Shown: piece after piece, positions 8,467 to 19,200 of the stretch
How positions within the stretch are numbered: position 1 is the stretch's first letter
How the letters are laid out: the number at the start of each line of letters is the position of its first letter
NCBI GenBank assembly: GCA_021740225.1
Contig: JAIPAF010000003.1
Location: forward strand, 1-37,330
From: Bacteroidales bacterium
GTDB lineage: Bacteria; Bacteroidota; Bacteroidia; Bacteroidales; UBA12077
DNA: 37,330 nt
Direction of reading: 5' to 3'
Notes under the pieces: model-generated
Told to the model about the DNA's origin: nothing
Database searches by the model: none
What the model saw: the letters and a program-made list of their open reading frames with translations, nothing else
Program-made: the position numbers and the translations under genes

Positions 8467-10611
8467 CTATTTTTTTTCCAGCATCAGAAAATCGATTTGT
8501 TTCTTTTCCAGATCGGCACGTATCAACTTTACTCTCACCGGATCGCCAAGCTGGTATTTTTTGCCTGTGGTTTGACCGATAATACAATAATTTCTCTCAT
8601 CAAAAATGTAAAAATCATCGTCAAGATCTCTTATATGTACAAGACCCTCGCATTTAGAGTCGTTCAACTCAACAAAAACTCCCCACTCCATCACGCCGGA
8701 GATAATGCCTTCAAAATCCTCGCCAATTCTATCCTTTAAAAATTCTACCTGTTTATATTTGATTGAAGCCCGCTCGGCATTCTCGGCCAGCTTTTCCATA
8801 TCCGACGCATGTTCGCACATATCCTCAAATTTTTTCCTATTGGCGGATTTCCCATCATCTAAATAACGGGCCAGGAGACGATGAACCATCATATCTGGAT
8901 ATCTTCGGATGGGTGAAGTAAAATGGGTATAATAATCAAAAGCCAGACCGTAATGTCCGATGTTTTTAGTTGAATACTCGGCCTTGGCCATACTTCGAAT
9001 GGCAAGGGTTTCGATTACATTCTGTTCTCCTTTTCCTTCTACCTGCTCCAGCAATTCATTAATAGAGCGGGTAATGGTTTTATTGTCTTTCATATTGATC
9101 GAATAACCGAATTTTTGAACGAACTCTGCAAATGTTTCGAGTTTATCTTTATCCGGGCTGGCGTGTATTCGGTATACAAAGGTTTTGGGCTTTTTGTCCT
9201 GAGGTACATTGCCAATATATTCAGCCACCTTTCTGTTTGCCAAAAGCATAAATTCTTCGATCAGTTCATTGGACTCGCTGTGTTCCTTGAAATATACACC
9301 GGTAGGCGATCCTATTTCATCAAGCAGAAATTTCACCTCCACCCTTTCAAATGCGATGGATCCATGCTTAAAGCGCTCTTTTCTCATCTTTTGGGCAAGC
9401 TCATTCAGTTTGAGCATCTCTTCCTTATACTCCTCTCTTTGATGATCGATAATTTCCTGGGCTTCCTGATAATTAAACCGCCGGTTGGATTTGATGATGG
9501 TTTTACCGAACCACCGATCATGCACCCTGGCTTTATCATCCATTTTGAATACCGCAGAAAAACAAAGCTTTTCCTCGTTCGGACGTAAAGAACACACATT
9601 ATTGGACAACTTTTCCGGCAACATGGGCACCACCCGATCGACCAGATATACCGAAGTTCCCCTCTCATAAGCTTCCTGATCGATAATGGTATTCGGCGTT
9701 ATATAGTGAGTGACATCGGCAATGTGGACACCTACTTCCCACATTCCGTTATTTAATTTCCTCACAGATAAGGCATCATCGAAATCTTTGGCATCTTCCG
9801 GATCAATGGTGAAAGTACACACATTCCGAAAATCCCTTCTCGAATTATATTCCTCATCCGGAATATGATCCGGGATATTTTCAGCAGCATTTTTTACTTT
9901 TCCCGAAAAATCATAAGGAAGATCAAACTCGGCAAGAATGGCATGCATCTCCACCTCATTATTCCCCGGATCTCCCAATACTTCCACTATCTCGCCAAAA
10001 GGATTATTAACTTTCTCCGGCCAATCGGTAATCCGGGCTATGGCTTTCTGGCCATTCCTTGCATCTTTTGACTTTTTCAGGGGAATAAAAATGTCATAAG
10101 GCACTTTTCTGCTGGCGGTAACAAGAAAAGCAAAATTTTTGGAACGCGATACGGTGCCGACAAACTGGGTTCTGGCCCTCTCAAGAATTTTGACTACTTC
10201 ACCTTCCAAAGCTTTATTCTTGTGGTAGGCAAACAAACGCACCCGAACCCGGTCACCAGGCAAAGCATGATGCAGATTCCTTCCAAAAATATATACCTCC
10301 TGATCAATGCCTTCCGAAACCAGATAGCCCACTCCTTCAGAAGTAAATTCAATTCTTCCTTCAAGAATGCTCGTTTTTAACTTGATCTGATATTTGCCTT
10401 TTTTTACTTCCTCCAGATAATCCGTACGCTCCAGCTCAGCCAGGGTATCCATTACCAGCCTCCTTTTATGCTTATTTTTTATATTCAACTGGCTGGAGAT
10501 CTGCTTATAGTTATATGATTTCGTAGGATGGCGATTGAAAAAATCAAGTATATCCTCTTCCAATCTTTTCTTCAATTTGGCTTTCGACCGGTTCTTTTTC
10601 TTTTTTCCCAT
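8467..10611 (-). CDS. rnr: Ribonuclease R (RNB family exoribonuclease)
   Basis: DPEDAKDFDDALSVRKL RNB active-site motif; HYGLAFDYYTHFTSPIRRYPDMMVHRLL; C-terminal S1 domain (GVFVEL..CEGLVHIRDL). Confidence 0.95.
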   Translation of the reverse strand: MGKKKKNRSKAKLKKRLEEDILDFFNRHPTKSYNYKQISSQLNIKNKHKRRLVMDTLAELERTDYLEEVKKGKYQIKLKTSILEGRIEFTSEGVGYLVSEGIDQEVYIFGRNLHHALPGDRVRVRLFAYHKNKALEGEVVKILERARTQFVGTVSRSKNFAFLVTASRKVPYDIFIPLKKSKDARNGQKAIARITDWPEKVNNPFGEIVEVLGDPGNNEVEMHAILAEFDLPYDFSGKVKNAAENIPDHIPDEEYNSRRDFRNVCTFTIDPEDAKDFDDALSVRKLNNGMWEVGVHIADVTHYITPNTIIDQEAYERGTSVYLVDRVVPMLPEKLSNNVCSLRPNEEKLCFSAVFKMDDKARVHDRWFGKTIIKSNRRFNYQEAQEIIDHQREEYKEEMLKLNELAQKMRKERFKHGSIAFERVEVKFLLDEIGSPTGVYFKEHSESNELIEEFMLLANRKVAEYIGNVPQDKKPKTFVYRIHASPDKDKLETFAEFVQKFGYSINMKDNKTITRSINELLEQVEGKGEQNVIETLAIRSMAKAEYSTKNIGHYGLAFDYYTHFTSPIRRYPDMMVHRLLARYLDDGKSANRKKFEDMCEHASDMEKLAENAERASIKYKQVEFLKDRIGEDFEGIISGVMEWGVFVELNDSKCEGLVHIRDLDDDFYIFDERNYCIIGQTTGKKYQLGDPVRVKLIRADLEKKQIDFLMLEKK

Positions 10612-10722
10612 TAAGATTACTATTGATTTTGAATGTTAAAATTACTCTAATTTTATTTGATCCCCCCTGATGCAATCAGTTATTTATAAATAAAAAACGA
10701 ATCAGAGATCAGGGTATTTTGA

Positions 10723-11724
10723 TTATATATCCAGAGAATTCACAGTATCTGCTATGGTTTGATGTAAAGGAATGAATTGATGGTTTAATCTATTCTTTAC
10801 CTTATCATTGGAAAATCTTACCCTTCTGTGCGCAGATTGGTGCAGCTCCTTTGTGATCCTGGGTTTTTGCAGTAAAAGCTTGCTTCGGAAGCGTTCAAGT
10901 TTCCATGCGATATCGGTGACAAACGGTTTGAGCTCCCGGCGTGGCATTTTGCTCTGAAATGCTTCTGCGATCAGTTGAAAAAGCTCTTTATAGGTATGAT
11001 TTCCTTCGGAGACAATAAAACGCTCATTCATGATGTCTCTTTGCATCAGGTTTATCAGAATACCGCATACATCCCTTACATCGACAAAACCAGTCATACC
11101 GCCCGGATAAAAACCAATGCCCTTTTTAATCACTTTAAAAAAATTGCCGGGTCCTTTCAAAGGAATGCAAGGACCCAGCACAATAGAGGGGTTCACCACC
11201 ACAGCATTCAATCCTTCTTCAACCCCGCGCCACACCTCCAGCTCCGAATGAAACTTGCTTTCAGCATAATTGGAATACCGCTGGGGAAAGTTGCCGAAAA
11301 ATTCTTCCGTGACCACCTGATCTTCTCTAGCCGGATCAAGGGCTGCGACAGAACTTATGCAGGCCAGTTTCCCTACCCCGTTTTGAAGGGCGGCGTTCAC
11401 CACATTCGCGGTTCCTACTATGTTAATGTCGAACATCTTATACTTATCTGCCGGGTCAAAAGATACCATGGCCGCACCATGATAGACCTCATCCGCCCGG
11501 CGCATCACCTCCAGGAGCGTATCATATTCCGTGATGTCTCCGTCAACCCAGTCAATCTTCCTGAAATGGGTTTCATAATCCCGCGTATAGAATCTAAATA
11601 CACATTTTACATATTGCAGATCGCTCGAAGAACGCTTCAAAGCCACCACCTTATTGCCCCCGTTAATTAAATGATAAAGTAAATGGCTTCCTATAAACCC
11701 CGTTGCACCGGTTACAAACACCAT
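10723..11724 (-). CDS. NAD-dependent epimerase / dihydroflavonol-4-reductase-like extended SDR
   Basis: MVFVTGATGFIGSHL (TGxxGxxG); SNYAESK (YxxxK). Confidence 0.88.
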   Translation of the reverse strand: MVFVTGATGFIGSHLLYHLINGGNKVVALKRSSSDLQYVKCVFRFYTRDYETHFRKIDWVDGDITEYDTLLEVMRRADEVYHGAAMVSFDPADKYKMFDINIVGTANVVNAALQNGVGKLACISSVAALDPAREDQVVTEEFFGNFPQRYSNYAESKFHSELEVWRGVEEGLNAVVVNPSIVLGPCIPLKGPGNFFKVIKKGIGFYPGGMTGFVDVRDVCGILINLMQRDIMNERFIVSEGNHTYKELFQLIAEAFQSKMPRRELKPFVTDIAWKLERFRSKLLLQKPRITKELHQSAHRRVRFSNDKVKNRLNHQFIPLHQTIADTVNSLDI

Positions 11725-11977
11725 ATCTACTGCTTTATAAATTTCTATCCGCTTTTGATAAACTTATATACAAAAGAGTCAAAATTAAATTCACTGAAAA
11801 ACAAAGAGGATTTTATTGACTGATTACTATAAGGTTCTTGCCAAATATGCAATTTAATTTCACAATAAACAACAAATAATTTCTAAATTCGCAAGAGAAA
11901 TCCACGGGTAAATTTTTATTAAAACAAGTGACTTTACGACATACAAAACCTTTTTAGTAACCCATAAATAAAGATCT

Positions 11978-12586
11978 ATGTTTTCAGGAATCGTTGAAGA
12001 AGCTGCCCCGGTAGTAAATATGGAAAAGGAAGGCGGAAACCTTCACATCACCATGGAATGTTCATTTGCCGATGCCCTTAGTATAGACCAAAGTGTTTCC
12101 CACAATGGCGTATGCCTTACGGTGGTAGAAGTTAACCCCGGGAAAAAAAATTTCACAGTAACAGCTGTAAAGGAAACCCTGGATAAATCGAACCTGGGCC
12201 TCCTGAAAATCGGTGATAAAGTAAACCTCGAAAGAAGTATGAAAGCCGACAGTTTTCTCGACGGCCATATTGTTCAGGGTCATGTAGATCAAACCGCCAG
12301 ATGCACTGAAGTAAGAGAGACAGAGGGAAGCTGGTATTTCAGATTCGAGTATGATCCCACCCAGGAAGATTATATAACCGTTGAGAAAGGATCGATTTCC
12401 ATAAACGGGGTGAGTATGACCGTTGTAAATTCAAAGGACACCTCTTTTGAAGTTGCTGTCATCCCCTACACTTATAATATAACGAATTTTCACCAAATCA
12501 AAGCGGGAACCATTGTCAACCTCGAATTTGATGTAATCGGAAAATATGTAGCCAGGATTGTCAGGCAACAATTGGGTAAGGAATGA
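11978..12586 (+). CDS. ribE: Riboflavin synthase alpha chain
   Basis: MFSGIVEE; duplicated lumazine-binding domains; NGVCLTVVEV / INGVSMTVVNS; GHIVQGHVD. Confidence 0.93.
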   Translation: MFSGIVEEAAPVVNMEKEGGNLHITMECSFADALSIDQSVSHNGVCLTVVEVNPGKKNFTVTAVKETLDKSNLGLLKIGDKVNLERSMKADSFLDGHIVQGHVDQTARCTEVRETEGSWYFRFEYDPTQEDYITVEKGSISINGVSMTVVNSKDTSFEVAVIPYTYNITNFHQIKAGTIVNLEFDVIGKYVARIVRQQLGKE

Positions 12587-12673
12587 TATCAAAACATGAA
12601 AAAACAGGTGAATATCATAAAATTATTGCCAATCCGTTTTACCGGTTAATATAATAACATTCAATCGTCAATT

Positions 12674-13723
12674 ATGATGACCTCTTCACCCAAACAAATG
12701 GCTGTGAATATCTCCCTGATATCTGCCTTTATTTCAGCGGTAGTATTGCTGTTGCTGTTTTTCTCCGACCAGGCCACCGAGTTGCTCCCTGTGATCTTTG
12801 GGATACTTTTCATTTTTATTGCGGTATACATAGTGGTTTACTACATGCTAAACAGTTTTATATTTGAAAAGATCAATCCCATATACAAGACCATCCATCA
12901 AAAGAACATCCCGGAAAAAGATTTGAGGCGGGATCTTGAAGAGAAAGACATCATCCGCGAAGTAAATGATGAAGTAATCAACTGGGCAAGAAACAAGACA
13001 CGAGAAATTGCTCAGCTTAAGCAAATGGCCAGGTACAGGAAAGAATTTCTCGGCAATGTATCGCATGAGCTTAAAACTCCCATCTTTACCATACAGGGCT
13101 ACGTGCTTACCCTTCTGGACGGCGCTATCGATGATCCGGAGATCAATAAAAAATACCTGAAAAAGGCTGAAAAAAACATCAACCGGATGATCTCCATAGT
13201 AGAAGATCTGGAAGCGATCACCAAGTTAGAATCCGGGGAGCTTACCCTCAATTACGAAACTTTTGACATTGTATCCTTAATGAAAGATGTGTTTGAAACC
13301 CAGGAATTAAAAGCAAAAGAAAAAGATACCAGGCTGACCTTTGACTCCAAATACGACAAGCCGATAAAAGTTTATGCCGACAAGGAAAGGATCTTTCAAT
13401 TGGCATCCAATCTGATCGTCAATTCCATCAACTATGGAAAAAACAATGGAAAAACTACGGTATCGTTCATGGATATGGGGGACAACATCCTCATTGAAGT
13501 GACTGACAATGGTTTGGGTATCGAACAGAAAGACATCCCAAGGATCTTTGAGAGGTTTTACCGGGTGGATAAGAGTCGATCCCGTGAACAAGGCGGAACG
13601 GGCCTTGGCTTGGCTATTGTAAAACACGTGATCGAAGCCCACAACCAAACCATTAATGTCAGAAGTACCCCGGGTAAAGGAAGCTCTTTTGCCTTCACCC
13701 TGAGCAAGGCAAAAAAGAAATAA
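12674..13723 (+). CDS. Membrane sensor histidine kinase
   Basis: Two N-terminal TM segments; H-box FLGNVSHELKTPIFTIQGYV; N/G boxes LIVNSINYGKNNGKT, DNGLGIEQKDIPRIFERFYRVDKSRSREQGGTGLGLAIVKHV. Confidence 0.92.
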   Translation: MMTSSPKQMAVNISLISAFISAVVLLLLFFSDQATELLPVIFGILFIFIAVYIVVYYMLNSFIFEKINPIYKTIHQKNIPEKDLRRDLEEKDIIREVNDEVINWARNKTREIAQLKQMARYRKEFLGNVSHELKTPIFTIQGYVLTLLDGAIDDPEINKKYLKKAEKNINRMISIVEDLEAITKLESGELTLNYETFDIVSLMKDVFETQELKAKEKDTRLTFDSKYDKPIKVYADKERIFQLASNLIVNSINYGKNNGKTTVSFMDMGDNILIEVTDNGLGIEQKDIPRIFERFYRVDKSRSREQGGTGLGLAIVKHVIEAHNQTINVRSTPGKGSSFAFTLSKAKKK

Positions 13724-13807
13724 CCGGCAATTTCTTTTAGAAAACAAGATATTGCTTTAAGGTATAGAGCACAAGTCTTTTTGATCCATTCATGACATCA
13801 TCTGAAT

Positions 13808-14968
13808 ATGAACATACTGATCGCATCGGATTCCTTTAAGCACAGCCTCTCTTCATACGAAGCAGGCAAAAACTTAGCCGGAGGAATAAAAAAAATATTA
13901 CAGGAAGCTGAAATGATCGTATCACCGATAGCTGACGGAGGAGAAGGAACCGTTCAGGCTCTGACGGATGCCATCGGAGGGAAACAGATTGAAACGCAGG
14001 TACATGATCCATTGATGCGAAAGATCACAGCTTCTTTCGGTATTCTAGGGGACGGCGTAACGGCGGTAATCGAAATGGCGAGCGCATCAGGCATCGAGCT
14101 ACTGACTCCGGAAGAGCGGAATCCCCTTCACACCACTACCTATGGTACGGGTGAACTGATCAAAGCTGCACTGGATCACAATTGTTCAAGGATCATACTG
14201 GGGATTGGCGGCAGTGCAACCATCGACGCGGGAGCAGGCTTACTGGCAGCACTGGGAGCAAAATTCCCCGGTTCAGGTAAAGAAACCATTCTCCCTACGG
14301 GGGGAAACCTGAATCAAATACATACTATAGACATCAACGAGCTGGATCACCGGCTGCAGAGCACACACCTCCGGATCGGGACAGATGTAGACAATCCACT
14401 TACAGGTGAAAGGGGTGCTGCTGCCGTATACGGCCCCCAAAAAGGGGCCGGTCCGCAAGATGTCAAAAAGCTGGAACAAAACTTAAACAAGTATGCTGAT
14501 CTGCTGAATGGTTTCACCGGAAAACAATTTCATACGCTGCCCGGAGCCGGCTCAGCCGGAGGACTGGCCATCAGCCTAATGGCCTTTGCTAATGCAGGTA
14601 TGGAAAGCGGATTTGACCTTATAGCAGAAGAAACCGGTCTGGAAGCACGCGTTAAACACGCAGACCTGGTCATCACCGGAGAAGGCAAGATCGACAGGCA
14701 GACCGCTTACGGCAAAACCGCCTGCGGAGTCGCCCGACTGGCTATAAAATATAACAAACCTCTGATAGCTGTGGCAGGTACGGTGGGCAACGGAACCGAT
14801 GAGTTATACAACATGGGATTTGATCTGATTCTTCCCATTATTGAAAGCCCTGTTAATCTGGAGACCTCACTCCGCGAAGCTCCAAATCTCTTGGAAAATA
14901 CAGGTATGAGAATTGGCAGGATCCTGAAGCTAAATGACAGGTTTATGAAGAAGGACTCCTCAAGTTGA
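13808..14968 (+). CDS. Glycerate kinase
   Basis: MNILIASDSFKHSLSS; ISPIADGGEGTVQALTDAIGG; LGIGGSATIDAGAGLLAALGA; GAGSAGGLA. Confidence 0.92.
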   Translation: MNILIASDSFKHSLSSYEAGKNLAGGIKKILQEAEMIVSPIADGGEGTVQALTDAIGGKQIETQVHDPLMRKITASFGILGDGVTAVIEMASASGIELLTPEERNPLHTTTYGTGELIKAALDHNCSRIILGIGGSATIDAGAGLLAALGAKFPGSGKETILPTGGNLNQIHTIDINELDHRLQSTHLRIGTDVDNPLTGERGAAAVYGPQKGAGPQDVKKLEQNLNKYADLLNGFTGKQFHTLPGAGSAGGLAISLMAFANAGMESGFDLIAEETGLEARVKHADLVITGEGKIDRQTAYGKTACGVARLAIKYNKPLIAVAGTVGNGTDELYNMGFDLILPIIESPVNLETSLREAPNLLENTGMRIGRILKLNDRFMKKDSSS

Positions 14969-15119
14969 ACAATGGATGGGTCGACTGAACAGTGAAGAGC
15001 CAAAACTGGATAATAATTGGGCAATTTAAATCAAATGATTTTCAGGTCTAGCGTTTTTTGTTTTTTTTGGGTAATGAAAAAAAGTAAAATATAATTTACC
15101 CTTAATTATAATTTTGTTT

Positions 15120-15133
15120 GCAGCTAAAGCTGC
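15120..15133. other. Small perfect hairpin gcagc-taaa-gctgc in the intergenic region before the export locus
   Basis: gcagctaaagctgc, 5-bp stem and 4-nt loop. Confidence 0.35.
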
Positions 15134-15313
15134 GGTAAGAATAAACCGGGTTAAGCAGTTGCAAAAAAAATTTCTTCTCTTTGTAATAAATCAAAAATTT
15201 TTGTGTCTAACCTTTAATAGATGATACAATATTAGCCGGGCTTTAAATCTAAAAAAGTTAGAGTAAATCTCCCAAAAGTTTTTTATTTATTATTACATTT
15301 TAAAATTAATTCG

Positions 15314-16213
15314 GTGGAAATTCACATTGATCAGTTAAACAAGGTTTATAACAAGGATTTTTATGCCCTGAAAGACGTTTCGTTGTCTATTGGCAACGGG
15401 ATGTTTGGCCTTCTTGGTCCCAACGGGGCCGGCAAATCCACTTTGATGCGAATCCTGGTAACTCTCATGAAGCCCACTAGCGGCAAGATTACTGTTGACG
15501 GAAAAAATATCCACAAACACCGAAAAGAAATTCGTAAGATGATCGGATACCTTCCCCAGGATTTTCGATTTTTCTCAAAACTGAAAACATGGGAATTTTT
15601 GGATTATTCTGCTGCCTTATCGGGGATGACCAACAATAAGCAGCGCAAAGAAGCGGTTGATCAAATGCTTGAAGATGTTGGGCTTTTTGATGCCCGCGAC
15701 CGACAGGCAGGAAAGCTTTCGGGCGGAATGAAACGCAGGCTTGGAATTGCCCAGGCCCTCATCAACGATCCCAAACTGATCGTGGTCGATGAGCCTACAA
15801 CCGGTCTTGATCCGGACGAACGGATTCGCTTCCGTAATCTGTTGTCGAAAATATCCGGAGAAGAACGAGTAATCATTCTTTCCACCCATATCGTTGCAGA
15901 CATTTCCAGTACCTGCAACCAAATGGCACTACTCAGTCAGGGAGAAGTTGCCTTTCAAGGAACTCCCGAAGATATTACGGAAAAGGCCCGTGGCAGTGTA
16001 TGGAAGGTAATCCTTACCACCAGGGAGCTGGAAAAGGTAAAAGAGGAATACCCGGTTATCTCTACGGTCATGATGGAAAAAGGATGGGAAGTGATTCTGG
16101 TGGCCGATGACCTCCAAGGCTATCCAGGTGAAAAGATAGAGCCCGACCTGGAACATGCCTACGTATACTTTATGGATAAAGAATTAAACGAATTCATGGT
16201 TAGTGAATATTAA
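15314..16213 (+). CDS. ABC transporter ATP-binding protein
   Basis: GTG start; FGLLGPNGAGKST Walker A; LSGGMKRRLGIAQ signature; LIVVDEPTTGLD Walker B; LSTHIV H-loop. Confidence 0.93.
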   Translation: MEIHIDQLNKVYNKDFYALKDVSLSIGNGMFGLLGPNGAGKSTLMRILVTLMKPTSGKITVDGKNIHKHRKEIRKMIGYLPQDFRFFSKLKTWEFLDYSAALSGMTNNKQRKEAVDQMLEDVGLFDARDRQAGKLSGGMKRRLGIAQALINDPKLIVVDEPTTGLDPDERIRFRNLLSKISGEERVIILSTHIVADISSTCNQMALLSQGEVAFQGTPEDITEKARGSVWKVILTTRELEKVKEEYPVISTVMMEKGWEVILVADDLQGYPGEKIEPDLEHAYVYFMDKELNEFMVSEY

Positions 16214-16224
16214 TCAATAAAACA

Positions 16225-19200
16225 ATGTTTTCTTTCAAAAATTTTAATACGGTTGCCCGGTTTGAGTCCAAAACACTCATGCGGAGCTGGTTCTTGCGTA
16301 TTTTTGCAATCATTGCCTTTATCGTACTGATCTTTTTTAATATCCTCGTTTCGCAGCAGGATTTTTCCCCCAGAGTGCTCAGAGGATTACCCACCAATAT
16401 TCCCTACGCATCCCTGTTGATATTTAATGTTATTCAGGCTGTTATAGCTGTTTTCCTTGCAACTGATTTTATGAAAAGGGATAAAAAACAGGATACAACA
16501 GAAGTAATTTACGTACGCTCACTTTCCAATGCAGAATATATTTGGGGCAAAGTATTTGGAAATTTAAAGGTTTTTCTCGGCCTGAATGTGCTTATCCTGC
16601 TTATTCCACTCATATTCACTCTGGTTACCCAGGATATGACACTAAACCTGTTGGGTTACGGCTTATATTTTCTTTTAATTTCACTGCCCACATTATTATT
16701 CATTTTTGGATTATCATTCTTTCTGATGGCATGGCTGAGGAACCAGGCTATCGTATTGCTTGTGCTGTTGGGCTACATTGCCTTAACCCTGTTTTATCTG
16801 GACGATAAGCTCTACTACATCTTTGATTACATGTCATTCAACATTCCCATGATATGGTCGGAATTTATTGGTCTGGCGGATTCTTCCCGTATTATAATGC
16901 ACAGGGCATTATACGTTTCACTGGGAATTGCAATGGTTTTCCTTACGGTTCTTTTAATGAAACGCCTTCGTCAGTCCAATTCGGCTTACTGGATTTCATG
17001 GACCGGCGGGATTCTATTCCTGGGAATTGCTGTATTCCTTGCTGCAAATCATATCGAAAAGGAGACTTCTATGCGCCAATTCCGGAACAAGTTGATCGCC
17101 CTGAATGATCAGTATCTTCAGAATAATTTGCCGAGGGTTCGGGAATATGATCTTGATCTTGTCCACAAAGGAGATAAGGTTCAGATGGTGGCTGAAATGG
17201 AAGTGCTCAATCCCACCGGCGAAAAGCTCGACTCTCTTATTTTCAGCTTAAACCCAGGATTTAAACTGAACAGATGTACCATTGATGGTCAAGAAAACGG
17301 ATACAGAAAAGACCATCATTTGGTTATTATCGATAAAACTTTGAAGCCCGGGGATTCAACTAATATCACTCTACATTATGCCGGCCGGCCAGATGAAAGG
17401 GTATGCTATCTGGATGTTCCAAACCGGCTTCTGTTCAGAGGCGAACATATGATCTTGTTCAGAATGCCTAAAAAATTCAGCTTCACTACTCCCGGTTATC
17501 TGATGTTTACACCGGAACTTTTATGGTATCCTGTAGCGGGAACTGGGTTCTCAACCAAAAATGTAGCGGGTTTCCGAAAGAATTTTGCAGAATATCAATT
17601 GACAGTAGAACCTGCCAAAAATATGACGGTACTCAGTCAGGGGAAAGCCGAAAGGGAAAACGAAAAATGGGTCTTTGAACCCGGAAAACCTATGACATGC
17701 ATGTCGGTTATTGCCGGAAAATACCAGCGGGATTCCCTTACGGTAGATAACATAACCTACAACATCTATCATAAAGCCGGTCATGACATATACAATCCCT
17801 TCTTTAACGATATCCGGGATACCATCCCATCGATCATTAAAACTGTAATGGGGAATTATGAGTCGGATCTGCATCTGGAATATCCCTTTGAAAATTTTTC
17901 CATTATTGAAGTACCGGCTCAATTTCATGCCTATAAGAAGAATTTCACCCTTGCCAATGAAGCTACTTTACCCCAAATGGTATTGATGAAGGAACGTGCA
18001 TTCTCTTTAGACGGTGCTGATTTTCCCCGGTCTTTAAGAAGAAGGCTAACACGGAGTGATAGGGATCGTTCGGCTGAGGATATAAAAGCCGAATTGTTCA
18101 GGCAATTCATTCAGTCCAACTTTATCGAAGGTGAGGATTTTCGCAGGGGGTGGTTCAGAGCCGAGGACATCAGTGGCAACACAAAAATATTCCCCAATTT
18201 TATTTCCTATACCAATGATTTTGGAGTTAAGGAACTTCCCGTGATGAATCCGGTCCTTGAGCGATACATAGAAAGTCGCAGCACAGAAGAGGACAGGAGC
18301 AGATTCTTAGGTAACGACGGAGTGGGAGAAGAAGAGAGAGCAAATCTTCTGTTGAAGAATAATTCATTCGCCGAGTTGATGAGCGATACAGCCCATTTTG
18401 TCCGTCTCAGTGATGTAATCGATATCAAAGGGAGTTACTTTATTGATCTGATGAAGCATTTCTCAGGAAATTTCGACTTCGATCCGGTGCTTGACAGCTT
18501 TATTGTAGCTTCGCGCTATCAAAACAACACCGGTGAGATATTCCTGGATTACATGAAAAACAGATATAATGTAAACACAGAAAAGTATATGAACGACTGG
18601 CTATATTCCAAACAGTTGCCTGCATTTGAATTCACCGATATGGATGCTTACTCTTATTATGAAAAGGAGCGGCCCAGGTATCAGGCAGAAATTACCATCA
18701 CAAATACAGGCAAAGGTTTGGGTATCGTAAATTTGAACATGCGTATAGGACGACGGAGAAACAGCAGTTTGTCGGAAGAAAAGACGGTCATCCTGGATCC
18801 GGGGCAAAGCAAAAGAATCGGATTGTCTGTGGGTGAAGAACCCTCCATGTTAATTGTCAATACGCTTGTCTCTTCCAATTTGCCTTCCACCCTGAATTTT
18901 CCTTTGCAGGATATTAAAGAAGACAAGGATGCCAATGGCGGTGAATTTATCCGGGAGGTGGAACCGCCTTCCTCCGGGGATGAAGCCATTATAGTAGACA
19001 ATGAGGATCCTTCGTTCCGTGTCTTAGTCCCTGAAAAAGCTATAAAGCTGAGGGACCTTATTCAAAACAACCAAAGCCGGGAAGAATATACAGGGGTAAA
19101 TCCCTGGCGTCCACCGGAAGAATGGCAAAAAGCCATCCACAGCAAGTTTTACGGAGAGGTCAAATTATCGGCCAATTATGTCAGAGCCGGTAATGGAGAA

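Noticed and set aside
10975-11670. 231-aa + strand ORF opposite the epimerase gene
   Set aside because: Antisense shadow of a clear SDR coding sequence with no recognisable motif.
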